Shown here: positions 1 to 9,504 of the stretch, piece after piece | Layout: the number at the start of each line of letters is the position of its first letter | How positions within the stretch are numbered: the first letter of the stretch is position 1 | DNA from: Caulochytrium protostelioides | Lineage: Eukaryota > Chytridiomycota > Caulochytriomycetes > Caulochytriales > Caulochytriaceae | Assembly (NCBI GenBank): GCA_003615045.1 | Contig: ML014184.1 | Location: 1-64,000, forward strand | DNA: 64,000 bases | Direction of reading: 5' to 3' | Notes under the pieces: generated by a model | Databases searched by the model: none | The model's input: the letters and a program-made list of their open reading frames with translations, nothing else | What the model was told of the DNA's origin: nothing | Translations under genes and position numbers: made by a program

Positions 1-858
1 GTCAGAGTCCGCGTCAGAGTCAGGGCCGGCACCAATGTCGGTGTCAGGGTTCGTGTCGGCATCGGGGTCGCTCATCATGCTGAATCCTCTGCCTTGGTCA
101 TCGCCCAGGAGCTGTTCCCCGGCATCACGCGCGTCAGCACAGCTTGTGAACGCGCCATAGGGAGCAAAGGCTTCGTTGAGACCGGCGGTGATCTGCGCAT
201 TCATATCGTCATACCATTGCTGAGTCGCCACGGTTGGCTTGGCGCACACTGTGATGTTGTACTGAATCTGGGTGATGGAGAAGGTGTCAGTAGCGCTTGA
301 TTCGGTGTAGCTAGGATCCGCGGCGACCAGAGCCTGCGTGTTGGTCTCCAGCGTGGGACTGCAGGGCGCCACCGTCACCTGCAAGACAGCCTTGGAGTTC
401 TCGCGGTCGGCGCTCACTGTTTTCCAGGTGTAGTAGGCCCAGTTCGCAGGATAACCGTAGGCATCTTTCTGGGTACCAGAGGTCGACGTGTCGTCCGTGA
501 GGGTGTTGCCCTGGTGCTGCACTTGCTCGGTCTCTTGCGAATCATCTAGCTCGTAGATGCGCTGGGTGCCGCTGATGCTTGTGGCAAGGCCAGCCCAGTC
601 GAGAGAGCTTGTGCCAATGGTCGCCCAGATGTCGATGATGCGCTGCTTGGGCACGTAGCTCGTGTAGGTGTAGAAGGCGGTCTTGTACCCCTGAGCGCAG
701 TCGGCGTTAGGCTGCGTGCCATCAAAGACGTGAGGGTAGGCAACCTGAGAGATCTGCGCGGGGGTGTCATCCGCTGCTAACACCGGACTGGTGAGCATCG
801 CGAGGGCACTCGTGCCGACGACCCATGCATGAGCCTTGCGGGTGATGAAGTAAGGCAT
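1..858 (-). CDS. Secreted acidic protein, partial (C-terminus beyond window)
   Basis: The frame is open from an ATG at 858 to the window edge, at least 286 codons. The N-terminus has a basic start followed by a hydrophobic stretch ending near residue 29 in an Ala-x-Ala-like site (SPVLAA), which is a plausible signal peptide. The mature part has few Cys residues (near NADCAQ, APCSP, TVCAK and TSCAD) and many Tyr, Thr and Asp. The last visible 25 residues become an Asp-rich run with alternating PD, TD and SD, probably the start of a repetitive acidic tail. I do not recognise the family. Codon use is less GC-rich than in the housekeeping genes nearby, as for the other secreted genes in this window. 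That it is a secreted or wall protein is inferred only from the signal peptide and composition. Confidence 0.6.
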   Translation of the reverse strand, partial: MPYFITRKAHAWVVGTSALAMLTSPVLAADDTPAQISQVAYPHVFDGTQPNADCAQGYKTAFYTYTSYVPKQRIIDIWATIGTSSLDWAGLATSISGTQRIYELDDSQETEQVQHQGNTLTDDTSTSGTQKDAYGYPANWAYYTWKTVSADRENSKAVLQVTVAPCSPTLETNTQALVAADPSYTESSATDTFSITQIQYNITVCAKPTVATQQWYDDMNAQITAGLNEAFAPYGAFTSCADARDAGEQLLGDDQGRGFSMMSDPDADTNPDTDIGAGPDSDADSD

Positions 859-3803
859 GGCGATGGCTGTATAACAAGTGTTTGGTGGGTAGCGGGAATA
901 TATGGCAGAGACGGATGCCGTAAACAGAGCAACGGCAGAAAAAAATAAGACAATAGAGCAATAGCGCAATAATGTAACAGGGTAACAACACGATAGACAA
1001 TACAGCAACAAAGCGATAGGGCTGCGAAGCTGAAGAGCTATGGAGCAAGAAGACGATCTAAGAGAAATGTGTAGAGCTGCGGAGCTGTAAGGGGGTGGTA
1101 CAGGAGAGCTGTAGGGTTGTAGAGCTGCAGAGATATACACCTGTGAGGCTGTAAGACTGCTGAGTGGGGAAGTTGTAGAGCTGTAGAGCTGTAGAGCTGT
1201 CGAGCTACCGAGCTGTAGAGCTGTAGAGTTGTAGGGCGGGCGGTGAGGTACCGAGTCCAGGCTGGAACTGTATAGATGAATCCACCCGGTTGGGAAAAAT
1301 CTGCCATGACTGTCCTGGCCCTGGTATATATACGGACGAGCCGGTGCGTCCTTATCGACAACTCATTGACTTTTCCAAGCAGCTGCAAGTCTCTCCAGCC
1401 AACCAGAAACTCGGTCGGGAACGGTAAGGATCAAGCTCGCCAAGCTATCTCAGGCATGAGGGCGGTGAGCTAGGCACGGTTTCCGCCGATCTGCATACTG
1501 GGAGCTGAGTTTGTAAAACGAAACAAACCAGAAGGCGGTTCAACCCCGCCGTGCTAATCGAGCTCGGCCCCTTCGCCAGCATGCCTTCAATCACTCTTTT
1601 TCATAACTATCCTTCGCAATGGTGCGTCTAGCGCGGTCCCTTCCGCACCATGCATGTATGTCCCTAGCTGCATCTACGGTTCCACTCATGCCGCCATTCT
1701 TCCTCAATGGGTGTTTTGGACTGGTCAACTGGTCCCACTCGCGAGGCGGCATAACGAGTTGCCTTGGCAACGGCGATATTTGTCACAGCGCTGTCACAAT
1801 GCACCATGGTTGCCTTCAGTGCATTGTTCTCGTCTCCGCTCCCATTGTCGGGGTTCATGTCAGAGCCGACCGGTGGTGAGTCGCTGCGGCGATTGGTCGC
1901 CCCGTCATGCACCCTCTGCACTCCCGCTTTTCTTCTACCGGCCCCTCTTTTCTTTTTCATTCGCGCACCTCCGGTTTCGGAGATTGAATGCACCCACTTT
2001 CATCCCCAGTTCGTTCTGTGACTGGCTGAGAGCGCTCTCTTGCCAAACAAACACGCACGCCCCAACACACGCCCAAACCCAACCCCTAACGCACGCCCTG
2101 CGGCAGGAACAATGGCGCTGGCAGCTCTGCGATTGCGACCCCATTAACACGTGCTGGAACAATGCATTCTGTGCATTGTCCAGAGGCCCGAGGCACGCGT
2201 GAACATCAGCATTCTCCGCCTCATATGGTTTACAACGTGTCGTCGCAGGTGGGCGCTCGGCCGGACTGATACTCTGTTGGTGATTCTGGTAGTGACGGTG
2301 GCCGCAGTGGTGGTGACAATGATGGCGGCGGCGGTGGGGGCGGCGGTGGGGGCGGCGGCCAGTGCCACAGCCGCAGCGGCAACGGCGGCGATGACGATGG
2401 CAGCAGCACCGATGCCGGCGGTACAACATGCCCCTGTGAAACAAGGGTCAAGAGGAGCACCAGCAGAGATTGTCGCACGCGATCTGCTTGGCCTTCGCGG
2501 TGACGGGTGGATCATCCGCACACCACGCGAGTGGTGGCGCGGCGACAGCAGTGCGAAGCGGCGTGGCTGTCATCATCGCCGGCATGGCATCTCGAGGGCA
2601 TCTGTCGCCGCCATCCGCCGTATACGTAAACACACGTGTCGGCATGATGGCCACTGCGCCCCTCCACCTGCAGTGTCACCGCTATTCTGGCGCCGCCAGG
2701 CATGTGCGTCGCTGTGCCGCCGCGGGGTTCCCGATCAGGCGCCGGACGTGAATGTGTCAGAGGAAGAGATGATCAGTAGGCTAGCCCCGTCTTTCATTCG
2801 TCTGCGCCGCAAGGGTGCGGATGTTGGCAGCGGAACAAACACAGGGGGCTACGCATCCTTCCCCAGCTAAGCTTTGATCGCCGACGGCTCAAGCCTCGCT
2901 TGACTAACAAGGTATGGCGTGCCTTCTGCAAACACTTAAATGACGTAGGGACTTCACCGCTGCTGTTTTGCCTGCCTGACACTCCGTGTCCAGGTGCGAG
3001 ATCCAATTACCCAATTCTCGTGAGCCTTTGCCTCAATATCTCCTTCGGCCACTTCACTGCATACATTGTAGTCATCGACTACATCCACATCTTTGTCATG
3101 GACTGAGATTCTCCGGTCGTTGCCTCAGGCAATGCTTGAGCCAACCAACCGCCGCGGAAGGCTCAAGTTCCCCCTTAACTTTGGCAATGTTTTGTCAATT
3201 TGATGGTCAAAAAAAGCTTTTGACCCTCTGTTGATTATCTTCCTTGTCCTTGTACATGGCGTACATCTTGTATATATGCAGCAAAACGCACAGCACTACG
3301 ACACCGGGACACTCACATCCAACCAGGGCCACGGTACATATGGCACACAACTGTACATTCTATTCGAGCTAGCCAGCAGCGCGAGCAACGAATTCAGTGC
3401 CCATTCTATGGGCATTCAGTGTGCATCCTTTGGTCCTTCCACCTCTTTCGTTCGGGGTAAGACCGAGGTCATACCAGGGAAGCAGATACCCAGATCTTTC
3501 GCAGGCAGTGCTATGCAGCCGTCACAAATGCACATGAATGGTTACTGCACTGGCTACGAGACAGGCATGACGCTTTAACGTATGGTGTACTCCATAAGCG
3601 GAAGAAGTCAGCAACATTGCTCGCGGTCTGACGACAAATGGGCTCGCTGACGCCTCATCACCATAGCATGAGCAGACATGACGATGTGATGCTTATCACC
3701 ATGTGACCCATAGATAGCACATAGACAAAGCAGCCCACCCCCGTCGAGGCCGCCGGCACGCCGCACGAGTCAAGCCAGGCGGTGCCCTCGCAAGTCACCA
3801 ACA
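859..3803. other. Intergenic stretch without a convincing gene
   Basis: Nothing here reads as a conserved protein. The part next to the secreted gene (about 930-1250) is rich in short direct repeats. A TATA-like tatatata lies near 1325. Between about 2300 and 2420 there is a GGC/GCA-rich low-complexity run. From about 2880 to 3720 the base composition becomes clearly more AT-rich, with stops in all frames apart from a 115-codon frame at 3231-3578 that I do not recognise. A short inverted repeat (gtcaaaa...ttttgac) lies at about 3204-3222. Confidence 0.5.
1085..1240. repeat. Degenerate AGCTGTAG-type tandem repeat
   Basis: An 8-bp unit of the form agctgtag recurs in perfect and slightly diverged copies, densest at about 1165-1235. 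It lies upstream of the secreted gene that starts at 858 on the minus strand. It looks like an ordinary minisatellite; a regulatory role is only possible. Confidence 0.6.
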
Positions 3804-5921
3804 TCAGGATGATGGACCAGGCTCCGCGGGTTGGTCTCGAGCTGGAGGCGTGCCCGCGCTTGCAGGCAGGAAGACCACGTCGGCCGAAGGCGAAGCAACC
3901 GTAGCCGAGATCGCTGTGGACCCCGAAGCCCCGGCAGCAGAAGGAAACGACCTGCTCGGCGCAAGCGGCATGGTAGCGCCGGTCGCCGACGGCGTCTTTT
4001 TAGTCAGCAGAGATTTGAAGAAGGAGGCGAGAACTTCGGTCTGGTTCTCTGGTGTCGTGGGCTTCCCATCTGCTGCTTGCTTCTTGGCCAAGACCGACGG
4101 GAGGGCCATCTATTAGAGACAACAGCATCATCATCATCATCAGTAGTAACAGCAACAGCAACAGCATTATCACGCCAAGTAGCATGTGCAAACGTCTCTC
4201 AAGGAACAGTGAGTCACCCATGTCGTTTGCTGAGGGCATGTGCCCTGAGTCTTTAAGCTGTCTGTAAGCCAATTTGTATCGTACTGTTCATTCGCGTAAC
4301 TTACCACACTGGGCGAGAACCGTGCACTGGAAGCCGATGTGGCAGCGGCGGCGCCTGCGAGCGACGCCGGGGCATTGAGGGCCGTCCCTGTCGATGCTGG
4401 GAATAGTGACGCGTCGCTGGTCTCGCCGGTTGGGCGCGATCCGCGGCCAAGCTCGACGAGCCGCGCGCTCATTTCGTTAAGCGCCATGGACGAGGCCGTC
4501 GCTGCCGCCAGCCGCGCCGGCGGCGTCTGCAGCGGCGCCTCGACGCCCCGGGCCGACGCGGCCGACGCTGTCGAGGCAGCGGCGGCGGTGCTGGTCGCAG
4601 GTGCGAGGCTGGCGGCCCGCTGGGAAGGCGGCGATGCGGTCGGGCTCGGACCCTGCGACAAGCGGGAACGCGCGAGCGCCGGCGACCCGCCGCTGTTGGG
4701 CGTGCCGATGCGGCTCGTGGCCATCGACGCGGCGCCCGAGGGCGCGTGGAGCGGCGCGTCGGCCGCCAGGAGGTCATGGAGCTTGGCGAGGAACCGGTGC
4801 TCGGGCTCCGGTCGGCGCTCGGCAGGGGTCACGCGGTGCGGCGGGTAACGGTTCTCCGGAAGCCGCGTCCCGACATACTCGAGCGGGTTGTCGAGGAAGC
4901 GGTCGGGATCAAAAGATTCGTTGAGCAGCTTGATTTTGGCGATCGAGTCCCATGCCGGTGGAATCACGATGGCGCTGCGATTGACGACATGGGGCACAGG
5001 CGCGTCGCGGTGGGACGCGGCGGGCACGCGTGTCTGCGGCATGAGCACCGACCAGACATAGTGCTGGACGCGTTGGAGCGAGGCGCGGGCGTGGGTCGAC
5101 GTGTAGAAGCACGCAGCACCATACTGCAAAGCCACGGTGCGCACGGCTTGCTGGATGAGGTCGAGATGCTCGTCACTCAGGTGGTAGCCGCGCTGGGTCG
5201 TGTCAATAACATCGGCCTTGTGGCACACAATCGCGAGCGGAATGCCCAAATTGACGGTGAGCATATGCGCGTCAAGAGGCAGCATTTGACTGTAGTCGGC
5301 CAGGTCAGGAGTCATGGATGGGGACGCAGCAGCCTCGTGTTCCATGCCCGACTGCAGCCAGCGCGTCGCCAAACTGCGCAGGGCGATCTCGTTCTGCTCA
5401 CGGCGCAACGCGCCGGCCGCGGGGTCCCCCGCGACGACGTCGTCCAACTCTTTTTCCAGGAACTGGAGCCATTTAAGGAGCGACGACACCATCGTGTAGG
5501 GTTTCGAAACATCGAGCACAAGCAGGGCCACCATCGTCTCCAGCTGCGGAGGGGCCAAGGCGCGCGCGAGCAGCGCGCGCGGGATGTGGTGGCCTGCCAG
5601 CTGGTAGAGGCCGAGCCGGACGGCGGGCTCGCCGTCGTCGTCCTGGACGTCGCACACATCATAGGCCATGGCGAGCGTCGGCGGGTCGCGTGCCGACGCG
5701 GTCGCGGCGCCGACGCCATGGGCGCCAGATGCGGCCCGCGCGACCCCCTCCGTGTGCATGAGCGCGTGGGCGATCGCCGACTTGCCGCTTTGCTCGTCGC
5801 CGAGGATCACGACGCGACGCACGGGCAGCGCGCGTGACGCCGCGACTTGCGCCAAGATCGACGACCACAGCGGCGTGTCCTTGGCGGCCGCCAGCGGCGC
5901 AGCAGACGATTGAGCGAGCAT
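3804..5921 (-). CDS. Cytoplasmic dynein light intermediate chain
   Basis: This is a GTPase-like subunit that binds the dynein heavy chain and links it to cargo adaptors. The gene has two exons, 5921-4305 and 4109-3804. The intron has a GTAAGT donor at 4304 and a CTAATAG acceptor ending at 4110, and the splice is in phase 0. The predicted protein is about 640 aa. From the ATG at 5921 the order is an LWSSIL motif (residues 18-23), typical of the family start, then a P-loop GDEQSGKS (41-48), then Ras-like strands including LLVLDVSKPY, a KADV-type base motif (CHKADVID), a WDS-I-KI-LNE segment and a low-complexity tail. The second exon supplies ENQTEVLASFFKSLLTKK, which matches the short C-terminal helix by which this family binds activating adaptors. 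The open frame extends upstream to an ATG at 6281, but the extra sequence is not family-like. A protein-like antisense frame at 4746-5837 is a shadow. Confidence 0.85.
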
Positions 5922-6644
5922 CGCCAGCGCTTGCTGGCCAGGGCTGAAAGGCCGGCGGCGAACAGGCCAAAATGCTTCGTGGGAACAGGCAAGATCGGGG
6001 CATTCGTCCCCTTGGAAAATCACGGCTCCGAGCGTATCGACAATGGGATTGCTGCTGCGAAGCCGCGACGATGGCGCCGCAACGGGCCGAGCGATCGAGG
6101 CGAGACGAGGCGAGTACGACGCTGCCGGAGCGGCGCGTGCTGCCACAACCCGCTGGCTGTGGTCCTCGCATCCGCTTCCGATACCATGGAACGATGTTCC
6201 ATTGCCGTATAGAGGATTCGCGAGGGCGTTGCTGCGACGCCATCGAATGATACCCCCTTTGGCGAGGTGAAGCGGCAACACACCCGGTCGCCAGCGCCGC
6301 TGCCGCGTTGATCGATGGGGGCCGCCCTCCCGAGATGTGGCGCATGTGTGGCGCTCGCGTGACTTAAGAGAGTCATGCTGTCACGCTTCGCTGTGCCAAG
6401 GCCTGAGGCGTTGTACAAAGCGCCCAATTAACTGTTCGGCTCGACTCACGTCGACTTGCCTGGACTCGTCGCTTCGCGCTTCTGCTCGTGATCATTGCCC
6501 CGTCCCGTTGGTTCCGCCAGCGGTCCCGTCTTCCGCTTGGCTTCATTCGCGCGCGTTGGCGCTCTCTTGACCATCGATCGAGCCATCGATCAACCATCGA
6601 ATCGGCGTGTGATACGCCGCCTCCACGTGGGATACGCCGCCGCC
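5922..6644. promoter_or_regulatory. Shared upstream region of two divergent genes
   Basis: This stretch separates the start of the dynein light intermediate chain gene from the small plus-strand gene. It should hold both promoters, but I see no distinctive element. The part up to 6281 is open in frame with the dynein gene and could encode extra N-terminal residues if the upstream ATG is used. Confidence 0.35.
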
Positions 6645-6911
6645 ATGCTGAACAAGCTCATCGACACGATGTCTGGGTATGACGCGACGCCCGACCGGTT
6701 CTTTACGCAGCCGTCGCTCTCGGCTGATGCGGGCGCCGCGCCGGCCGCCGGCGGGCCCGAGATGGCTGCGTTGCGCGACGAGAACTCCAGCCGCGCTGGC
6801 AAGCACCACCGAGACCCCATGGCGTTTGAGTACCGCCACGTGCAGGACATCAAGACGCCCGCAGCCATCCTCGCGAACAAGTACGATCGCCGCGTGACGG
6901 TGCTGCGCTGA
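6645..6911 (+). CDS. Small conserved-looking protein of unknown function, 88 aa
   Basis: The ATG at 6645 sits in a good context (gccgccatg). It opens an 88-codon frame that starts MLNKLIDTMSGYD, has an Ala/Gly-rich middle and ends in a charged segment with FEYRHVQDIKTP and LANKYDRRV. There is no signal peptide, membrane helix or recognised domain. The non-random ends around a variable middle look like a real small soluble protein rather than chance, but I do not recognise it. It is divergent from the dynein light intermediate chain gene. It could also be the last exon of a longer gene. Confidence 0.45.
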   Translation: MLNKLIDTMSGYDATPDRFFTQPSLSADAGAAPAAGGPEMAALRDENSSRAGKHHRDPMAFEYRHVQDIKTPAAILANKYDRRVTVLR

Positions 6912-7542
6912 GTCGCCAATCAGCCAACACCGTGGCTTGCTCGGTCGGTTGATCATCGGGTTGCTCTCGGATCCCAGGAAAAGCAGAAGCACCAATCTGT
7001 CCAGAGCCAACGATGCGTTGGTATCACCGCACCACCTATCTCTTCCGGGTCGCCGAACCACCTGCCAAAGAACTCGACCATTTCCAGCTGAATGGTGCGT
7101 GACTCGAGGGCTCGCCTCTCGCCACAGCCACAGCGCCCACACCCGCGTTTCCATGACACGGGCGCCGGCAGTCTGGCCGGAAGCCTTGGTGGGACTGCGG
7201 CTGACGTCTCTTCATCATGCGGCTCCCCCGCCTGCCGCAGAACGTCGTCTTGCCCAGCTTGACGGCGCCGGACGCGGGTTCGGCGCGGGAGAGGGCGGGA
7301 GGAGGCTCTCCACGCGTACCCCCTTTGCCAGCAGCATCGCTGGAGCGCTGGAGGTCGAAACCACCTTCAGGCCTAGCGCTTTGCGTGCTTGGCAGAATGA
7401 CTCACGTGATCGTGGACACCCCTGCTCCTGCACGGCGCGGCACTCATCAGATGAGTGGGCCTGCCACAACGGATGCTGTGTCGGATTTAGAGAACGTCAA
7501 TGTAGAGCAGTATCAAGAGCCGTAAAGACATGAGGGGTAGGC
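6912..7542. other. Convergent 3' region, no gene seen
   Basis: The 3' ends of the small plus-strand gene and the uroporphyrinogen decarboxylase gene face each other across this stretch. Frames of up to about 200 codons cross it on both strands, but none shows domain-like sequence. Confidence 0.4.
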
Positions 7543-8700
7543 TTACAGTGCGGAGCGGCACATCTCGGTGGACAGCGTATGGACGGCGTTCAGGTAGTAC
7601 CCGAGATGCTCGGGGTCGTGGTCCGGATACATGCCGTGGCCGAGGTTCGCGATATAGCGTGATGCGGGCCCGAAGCCCTCGAGCATCGTCTGGGTGACGG
7701 CACGGATCGCCGGCTCGTCGGCATACAGCACACACGGGTCGGCGTTGCCCTGCAGCGTCTTTTCGGGGCCCGCGAGGACGCGCGCGTCCTGCGGCGTGAC
7801 AGTCCAGTCAACCTGGAGACAGTCATAGGCGGACGAGCGGAGCCAGGGGAGGGCTGACGCGGCGCCTTTGGGGAAGTAACACAGCGGCACGTCGCTGCCA
7901 ACGGCGGCACGGACGCGGGCGGCGAGCTGCGTTGCATACGGCAGCGCGAACTGCTGGTACTGCGCTGGGGAGAGCTCGCCAGCCCACGAGTCAAAGACTT
8001 GCAGCAGCTGCGCGCCGGCCTTGACCTGCGCCACGAGGAAGTCGACACAAAGATCGGTGATGCGCTGGAGCAGCCGGTGGCTGGCATCCGGGTAGCGGTA
8101 GAGCCATCGCTTGGCCTTGCTGAGCGTCTTGGAGCCACCGCCCTCAATCATGTAGGCCATCAGGGTCCATGGGGCACCGGCGAACCCGTAGAGCGGGACG
8201 GCGCCGTCCAGCGCATGGCGCGTCAGCGTGATGGCGTCCATGACATACGCGAGGGCCTCGTCCACGTCGACGTCGACCGCGAGCCGCGCCAGGTCGTCCG
8301 GCGTCACGAGCGGTTCCGGGAACACGGGGCCCTTGCCGGGCACCATCTGGACCTCCATCCCGAGTGCCTGCGGTACGACGAGGATATCTGAGAAAATGAT
8401 ACTCGCGTCGAGCTGCGGATAGCGCCGGATCGGCTGGAGGGTCACCTCGCACGCAAGCGCCGGGGTCCGTACCACGGTGAAGAAATCGTGGGCTGCGCGG
8501 CCGGAGCGGTACTCGGGGAGGTACCGGCCGGCCTGGCGCATAATCCAGACCGGGCTGCGCTCGAGCCGCTCGCCGCGCGCCGCGCGGAGCACCAGATCAT
8601 TGCGCAGCGGCGGGAACGGCCGACGCACGTCGATGCCCTCAACAGCCCCGGGCTCCGCCACGCGACCCACGGAAGCCATCGTGCGATGGCTACGATGCAC
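7543..8700 (-). CDS. HEM12: Uroporphyrinogen decarboxylase (haem biosynthesis)
   Basis: Catalyses the four-fold decarboxylation of uroporphyrinogen III to coproporphyrinogen III in the cytosol. The protein is 385 aa, close to the usual length, from a single exon. The first signature [16 protein letters not shown] is at about residues 50-65. The substrate-binding Asp lies in [15 protein letters not shown]. The second signature region [20 protein letters not shown] is intact, and the C-terminal [14 protein letters not shown] motif is present. Translation may start at the first ATG (8700) or at the eighth codon (8679); the fold begins near residue 28, so the two cannot be told apart. The gene is divergent from the DNA polymerase gamma gene. 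Confidence 0.95.
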   Translation of the reverse strand: MHRSHRTMASVGRVAEPGAVEGIDVRRPFPPLRNDLVLRAARGERLERSPVWIMRQAGRYLPEYRSGRAAHDFFTVVRTPALACEVTLQPIRRYPQLDASIIFSDILVVPQALGMEVQMVPGKGPVFPEPLVTPDDLARLAVDVDVDEALAYVMDAITLTRHALDGAVPLYGFAGAPWTLMAYMIEGGGSKTLSKAKRWLYRYPDASHRLLQRITDLCVDFLVAQVKAGAQLLQVFDSWAGELSPAQYQQFALPYATQLAARVRAAVGSDVPLCYFPKGAASALPWLRSSAYDCLQVDWTVTPQDARVLAGPEKTLQGNADPCVLYADEPAIRAVTQTMLEGFGPASRYIANLGHGMYPDHDPEHLGYYLNAVHTLSTEMCRSAL

Positions 8701-9504
8701 GGTGGATGGGGATGGTCGGCCGATAACGCTTTAATCGGAGGCGACAGCGGCGGCAGCGGCGACGCTTGGGCGGGGTGGAATGCGAGTCGGGTTCCGAGTC
8801 AGAGGAGCCCACGACAAAAAAAAAATGGGAGGAACGCGCAGCCCAAAAAATTGTTCGGAAATAGACTCTCAGCGCACGCGACGCGATGTGCTGAGAGTCT
8901 GTCGCTTCAATTCGCTTCTCAAGGGGTTGAGGTGTTTCTGCTTCGGATGCGACCAACTGCGCCAACGCTTGCAACGGCGGCGGGTGTTCACGGCGGCGGA
9001 TCGCCATGGTCCACGCCACCGCTCCGGGAGAGCCCTCCCGACGCCGCCACGCGTGCTTGCCGCCGTTGTCAAACTCCGCCATCGTCGTCGGAGGGACCTA
9101 GACCCGCGTCACTCACCGCCGCCACCCGCGGGAGGCCCCTCCCTCCGAGTCACCCCTTTGACTCGACGCAAAGGCTGAACACGGACCAGAGGCCGACCTC
9201 AACCTCCGAAACCCTCGCTGGAGATCATCAACCACGCATCATGACATTGATCTCTCTCCATCAAGCCGCAGCCCCCACAGATGCCGATGGACCATGCGTG
9301 TGCCACTGCGGCGCCTACAAGACTGCTGATCCTTTTGCCCATCGGTCGACGCGGCATCCCGGCCGTCCATCCCGCTCGCCCGCTGCCTGATTTCAGCCGA
9401 GTGCTCTTGTGCCTAGCGCCATCCCGCCATCCCCTCATGCGGTCGCTGTCTGTCGGCCGGATCACTTCGGCACCCGCTTCGGCTTCATCCTAAGCCGTTG
9501 CAGC
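8701..9504. promoter_or_regulatory. Divergent upstream region of HEM12 and the mitochondrial polymerase gene
   Basis: An 0.8-kb spacer between two divergent housekeeping genes. It has an A-rich tract at about 8815-8826 but no distinctive operator. A long plus-strand frame crosses it, with no recognisable protein. Confidence 0.35.

Noticed and set aside
1486-1558. Possible tRNA suggested by ggcggttcaaccccgcc at 1534-1550
   Set aside because: The T-arm-like hairpin is perfect, but no acceptor or D arm pairs with it, and the hairpin before it has an eight-base loop unlike an anticodon arm.
2151-2870. 239-codon plus-strand frame with a hydrophobic Ala/Val/Met stretch
   Set aside because: The hydrophobic part is a translated GGC/GCA repeat and the remainder is Arg-rich without any domain.
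4746-5837. 363-codon plus-strand frame
   Set aside because: It is antisense to the dynein light intermediate chain, whose P-loop and family motifs fix the real strand.
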